From contig JAFTMQ010000163.1 in assembly GCA_017452305.1 (NCBI GenBank), forward strand, positions 1 through 15,838: a DNA stretch of 15,838 bases, read 5' to 3'. Shown one piece after another: positions 13,676 through 15,838 of this stretch (its first letter is position 1; each line of letters opens with the position of its first letter). A model generated the notes under the pieces. It was given only the letters and a program-made list of their open reading frames with translations. It had not been told where the DNA came from and did not search any database. The position numbers and the translations under genes are program-made. Origin of the DNA: Clostridia bacterium. GTDB taxonomy: Bacteria > Bacillota > Clostridia > Christensenellales > Borkfalkiaceae.

Positions 13676-14965
13676 ATTTATTGCGACGTGGGCGACTTAC
13701 AAAGCATTGAAGAAAGCTTATCAACGTTCTCGTCGCATATCACGACTATTATTCACAGTGTCGAAAACGCCAACAAGCGCAGTCTTGTATTGATTGACGA
13801 GTTGGGCGGTGGAACGGACCCCGACGAGGGGCAGGCGCTTGCAAAAGCCATCGTTTCCCACCTGCTTAAAAGCGGGTGCAGCGGTATCGTTACCACGCAC
13901 TATACGGCGTTAAAGGAATTTGCTTTTTCCGCGGACGGGATTGAAAATGCGTGTATGGAATTTGATGCCGACACCTTGCGCCCCTTGTACGTGATGCGTA
14001 TCGGCTTACCCGGTTCGAGTAATGCATTGGCGATTTCACGTCGGTTAGGGTTGAAGGAAAGTATTTTGGCGGACGCGTTAAGCAATCTTTCTTCGGACGC
14101 GCAAAAATTTGAAAATATCGTTAGAAGCGCAGAGGAAAGCCGTATTCAAGCGGACGCAGTCCTTATCGAAACCAACCGTTTAAAGCAGGAGTGGCAAGAA
14201 AAGCTTGCGCTTTTAGAACAAGAGCGCGAAAAGCTTAAAAAAGAGAAAGAAAAGCTGTATATTTCCGCCAAGACGGAATCCCGCCGTATCATCAACGAAA
14301 AGTCGGCGGAAGCAGAAGAAATTTTGCACGAAATCGAAGAGATTTTCGCCAAAGAAGAGCTTACCCAAGCCGACCTTATCAAGGCAAGAAAGCTTAAAAA
14401 TAGGATTGCAGACAAGGTTTTCGACAACGAGGACGAGGATGAAAATTCTTTAAAGCAATACGCGCCTATTCCCGCCGACAAATTGAAGGTAGGGATGAAG
14501 GTATTTATCGGCACGTCGGGGCAAGAGGGCGTCTTGCAAAGCGTCCGTCCGCAAAAGAACGAGGCGGAAATTCTTTGCGGAAATATGCGTATTCGCAGTA
14601 AAATTTCCGATTTGTCCGTGCTAATTTCCACGCAAAATGCACAGCATACAACTAAAAAGACGAATAAATCTAAAAAATCAAGCGGGGTGCAAGTGGCAAA
14701 AACGCTCAACCCTAATACTAAGCCCGCCTTGGAAATCAACGTCATTGGTATGACAGTTTTAGAGGCAATCCCCGAAGTGGAAGCGTTTATCGATTCGGCG
14801 GTCATTTCCAACTTAGAAGAGGTGCGCGTCGTTCACGGCGTAGGTACGGGCAGATTACGCGCGGGCATACACGACTTTTTGCGTAGCAATCGGCACGTAG
14901 AAAGCTATCGCCTTGGTAAATACGGCGAGGGGGAAACGGGCGTTACGATTGTCAAAATCCGTTAA
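13676..14965 (+). pseudogene. mutS2: mutS2, C-terminal part after the stop codon
   Basis: In the same frame as the first part, this segment stays open for 429 codons to a normal end; whole-gene length (about 798 residues) matches MutS2. It holds the signature QSIEESLSTFSSH, Walker B LVLIDELGGGTDPDEGQ (D411 and E412 in full-length numbering), a long charged coiled coil near 495-615, a KOW-like patch, and a C-terminal Smr domain from about residue 722. Reinitiation could use GTG at 13688, but no ribosome-binding site precedes it. In the Smr domain the usual LDxRG reads INVIG, while HGxGTG is kept as HGVGTG. Absence of any second lesion suggests a recent mutation, a sequencing error, or read-through. 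Confidence 0.88.
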
Positions 14966-15016
14966 ATTCTCCAAACAAAAACAAATAAGCATAACACCGT
15001 TAAAAAGAAAATAGGA

Positions 15017-15022
15017 TATAAT
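15017..15022 (+). promoter_or_regulatory. Possible -10 box before the NodB-type gene
   Basis: A perfect TATAAT lies 24 bases before the start codon, with AGGTAGG at 15035-15041 in between. No acceptable -35 hexamer is seen at 16-18 bp. The short gap from 14966 holds no clear mutS2 terminator. Confidence 0.35.
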
Positions 15023-15046
15023 AAAAGCTTTTTAAGGTAGGTTGTT

Positions 15047-15784
15047 ATGCAAAAAAATACTTCATCTGAAATGCCCCGTATCGCAAAAAAAATCGTGCCA
15101 AATTTGATTTTGGGCGTACTTGCGCTGTCCGTTGGCGTGCTTTGCTTCTCGCCGAATGAACAAGAGATTTTAACCGAAGGCTTGCAAGCGCAGATATACC
15201 GCTCTGCGGGTGAAAACGGAAAGGGCGTTTCTTTGATGTTCAACGTGTACATGGGCACGGACGAGGTCTATCAAATCTTGGATATTTTGCAAGAATACGA
15301 TGCCAAAGCTACCTTTTTTATCGGCGGTTGTTGGGCGGACGATAACGTCGCTTGTTTGCGCGATATCTTTATCGCAGGACACGAAATTGGCAATCACGGC
15401 TATTTTCATAAAGACCACGACAAACTTTCCGTCGTTGAAAATCAAAGGGAAATCTATACCTGCAATCAATTTATCGAGTTGTCGATAGGCGTTACGCCGA
15501 CCTTGTTTGCACCCCCGTCGGGCGCGTACGGAAACGCAACGCTTACCGCGTGCGAAGTTCTCAATATGAAGACGATACTTTGGTCGAAGGATACGATTGA
15601 TTGGCGGGACCAAGACGAAAATAAAATTTATACACGCGCGACGAAAAACGTGCAAAAGGGCGATTTTATCTTAATGCATCCCACAAAAATGACGGTGGAA
15701 GCATTAGACGATATATTGCAATATTACAAAAAAATAAACTTAACACCGATTACGGTTTCACAAAATTTACAGGAGATAGGATAA
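15047..15784 (+). CDS. NodB-fold polysaccharide deacetylase-like membrane protein (YlxY-like)
   Basis: The 245-residue protein has one N-terminal membrane helix (about 16-35), so it should be anchored with the NodB domain outside. Family 4 esterase motifs are only partly kept. Motif 1, normally TFDDG, reads MFNVYMG (64-70), losing both the catalytic and the metal-binding Asp. Motif 2 is HGYFH (H117, H121), motif 3 APPSGAYG, motif 4 DTIDWRD, motif 5 ILMHPT. Many residues around these sites stay conserved, so the fold is intact but ordinary zinc-dependent deacetylation is doubtful. The M16 peptidase gene overlaps its stop by one base, as the ylxY-mlpA pair suggests in Bacillus. A role in the spore or cell envelope is inference. 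Confidence 0.85.
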   Translation: MQKNTSSEMPRIAKKIVPNLILGVLALSVGVLCFSPNEQEILTEGLQAQIYRSAGENGKGVSLMFNVYMGTDEVYQILDILQEYDAKATFFIGGCWADDNVACLRDIFIAGHEIGNHGYFHKDHDKLSVVENQREIYTCNQFIELSIGVTPTLFAPPSGAYGNATLTACEVLNMKTILWSKDTIDWRDQDENKIYTRATKNVQKGDFILMHPTKMTVEALDDILQYYKKINLTPITVSQNLQEIG

Positions 15785-15838
15785 TGGTTTACGAAAAGAG
15801 ATATCCGAGCGGGCTTCGGCTTGTCGTTAAGGAAATGC
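15784..15838 (+). CDS. M16-family zinc peptidase (MlpA-like), start only
   Basis: Only 18 codons are in the window. They read MVYEKRYPSGLRLVVKEM, which resembles the N-terminus of M16 (pitrilysin-type) peptidases, where a similar strand precedes the HxxEH zinc motif that would lie beyond the edge. The ATG overlaps the preceding stop (TAATG) and AGGAG lies at 15771-15775. The neighbouring YlxY-like gene supports MlpA, because ylxY and mlpA are adjacent in Bacillus subtilis. The call rests on a short segment plus context. Confidence 0.6.
   Translation, partial: MVYEKRYPSGLRLVVKEM

Overview
The window reads as chromosomal DNA from a member of the Clostridia (Bacillota), probably an uncultured lineage of moderate GC. 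The evidence is gene order and family types rather than any taxonomic marker. A tmcAL gene lies divergent from pta-ackA, which is followed by a DUF177 gene and rpmF. A U32-family gene sits directly before mutS2, and a NodB-type gene sits directly before an M16 peptidase, as ylxY-mlpA do in Bacillus. I see no phage genes, transposase, CRISPR array or rRNA. The genus cannot be read from the sequence.

Left end (1-405): a tRNA-Thr(CGU) gene on the minus strand with a good promoter and an intrinsic terminator abutting its CCA end. The terminator plus the last 21 bases of the tRNA occur again exactly 201 bp further left, separated by a hairpin-rich segment without a convincing gene. This is the most repeat-like part of the window.

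Acetate and housekeeping block (406-4661): tmcAL (minus strand) and pta-ackA (plus strand) diverge from a shared region holding a perfect 20-bp palindrome that overlaps the pta -10 box. Pta and AckA together convert acetyl-CoA to acetate with ATP gain. A strong promoter then drives a DUF177 protein gene and rpmF, closed by a strong terminator.

Metal block (4662-7630): copA, a copper-exporting P1B ATPase with a heavy-metal-binding domain at each end, is followed by a small ArsR-type repressor. The C-terminal metal-binding domain has its own Shine-Dalgarno and ATG in frame, so the gene could also make a free CopZ-like chaperone. The phosphorylation motif reads DKTAT instead of DKTGT.

Repair and RNA block (7655-14965): uvrC, a HAD phosphatase, a U32-family protein and mutS2 are tightly packed on the plus strand and look like one operon. 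The uvrC promoter places its start codon at or next to the transcription start, so the message should be leaderless. mutS2 is interrupted by a single in-frame TAA between Walker A and Walker B, with the reading frame otherwise open to the normal end.

Right end (14966-15838): a membrane-anchored NodB-fold protein lacking the usual motif-1 aspartates overlaps by one base the start of an M16 peptidase gene that leaves the window.

The points most worth a second look are the nested copZ start, the leaderless uvrC, the nonsense codon in mutS2, the CopA motif change and the 201-bp tRNA-linked duplication. I do not see a wholly new multi-gene system here.
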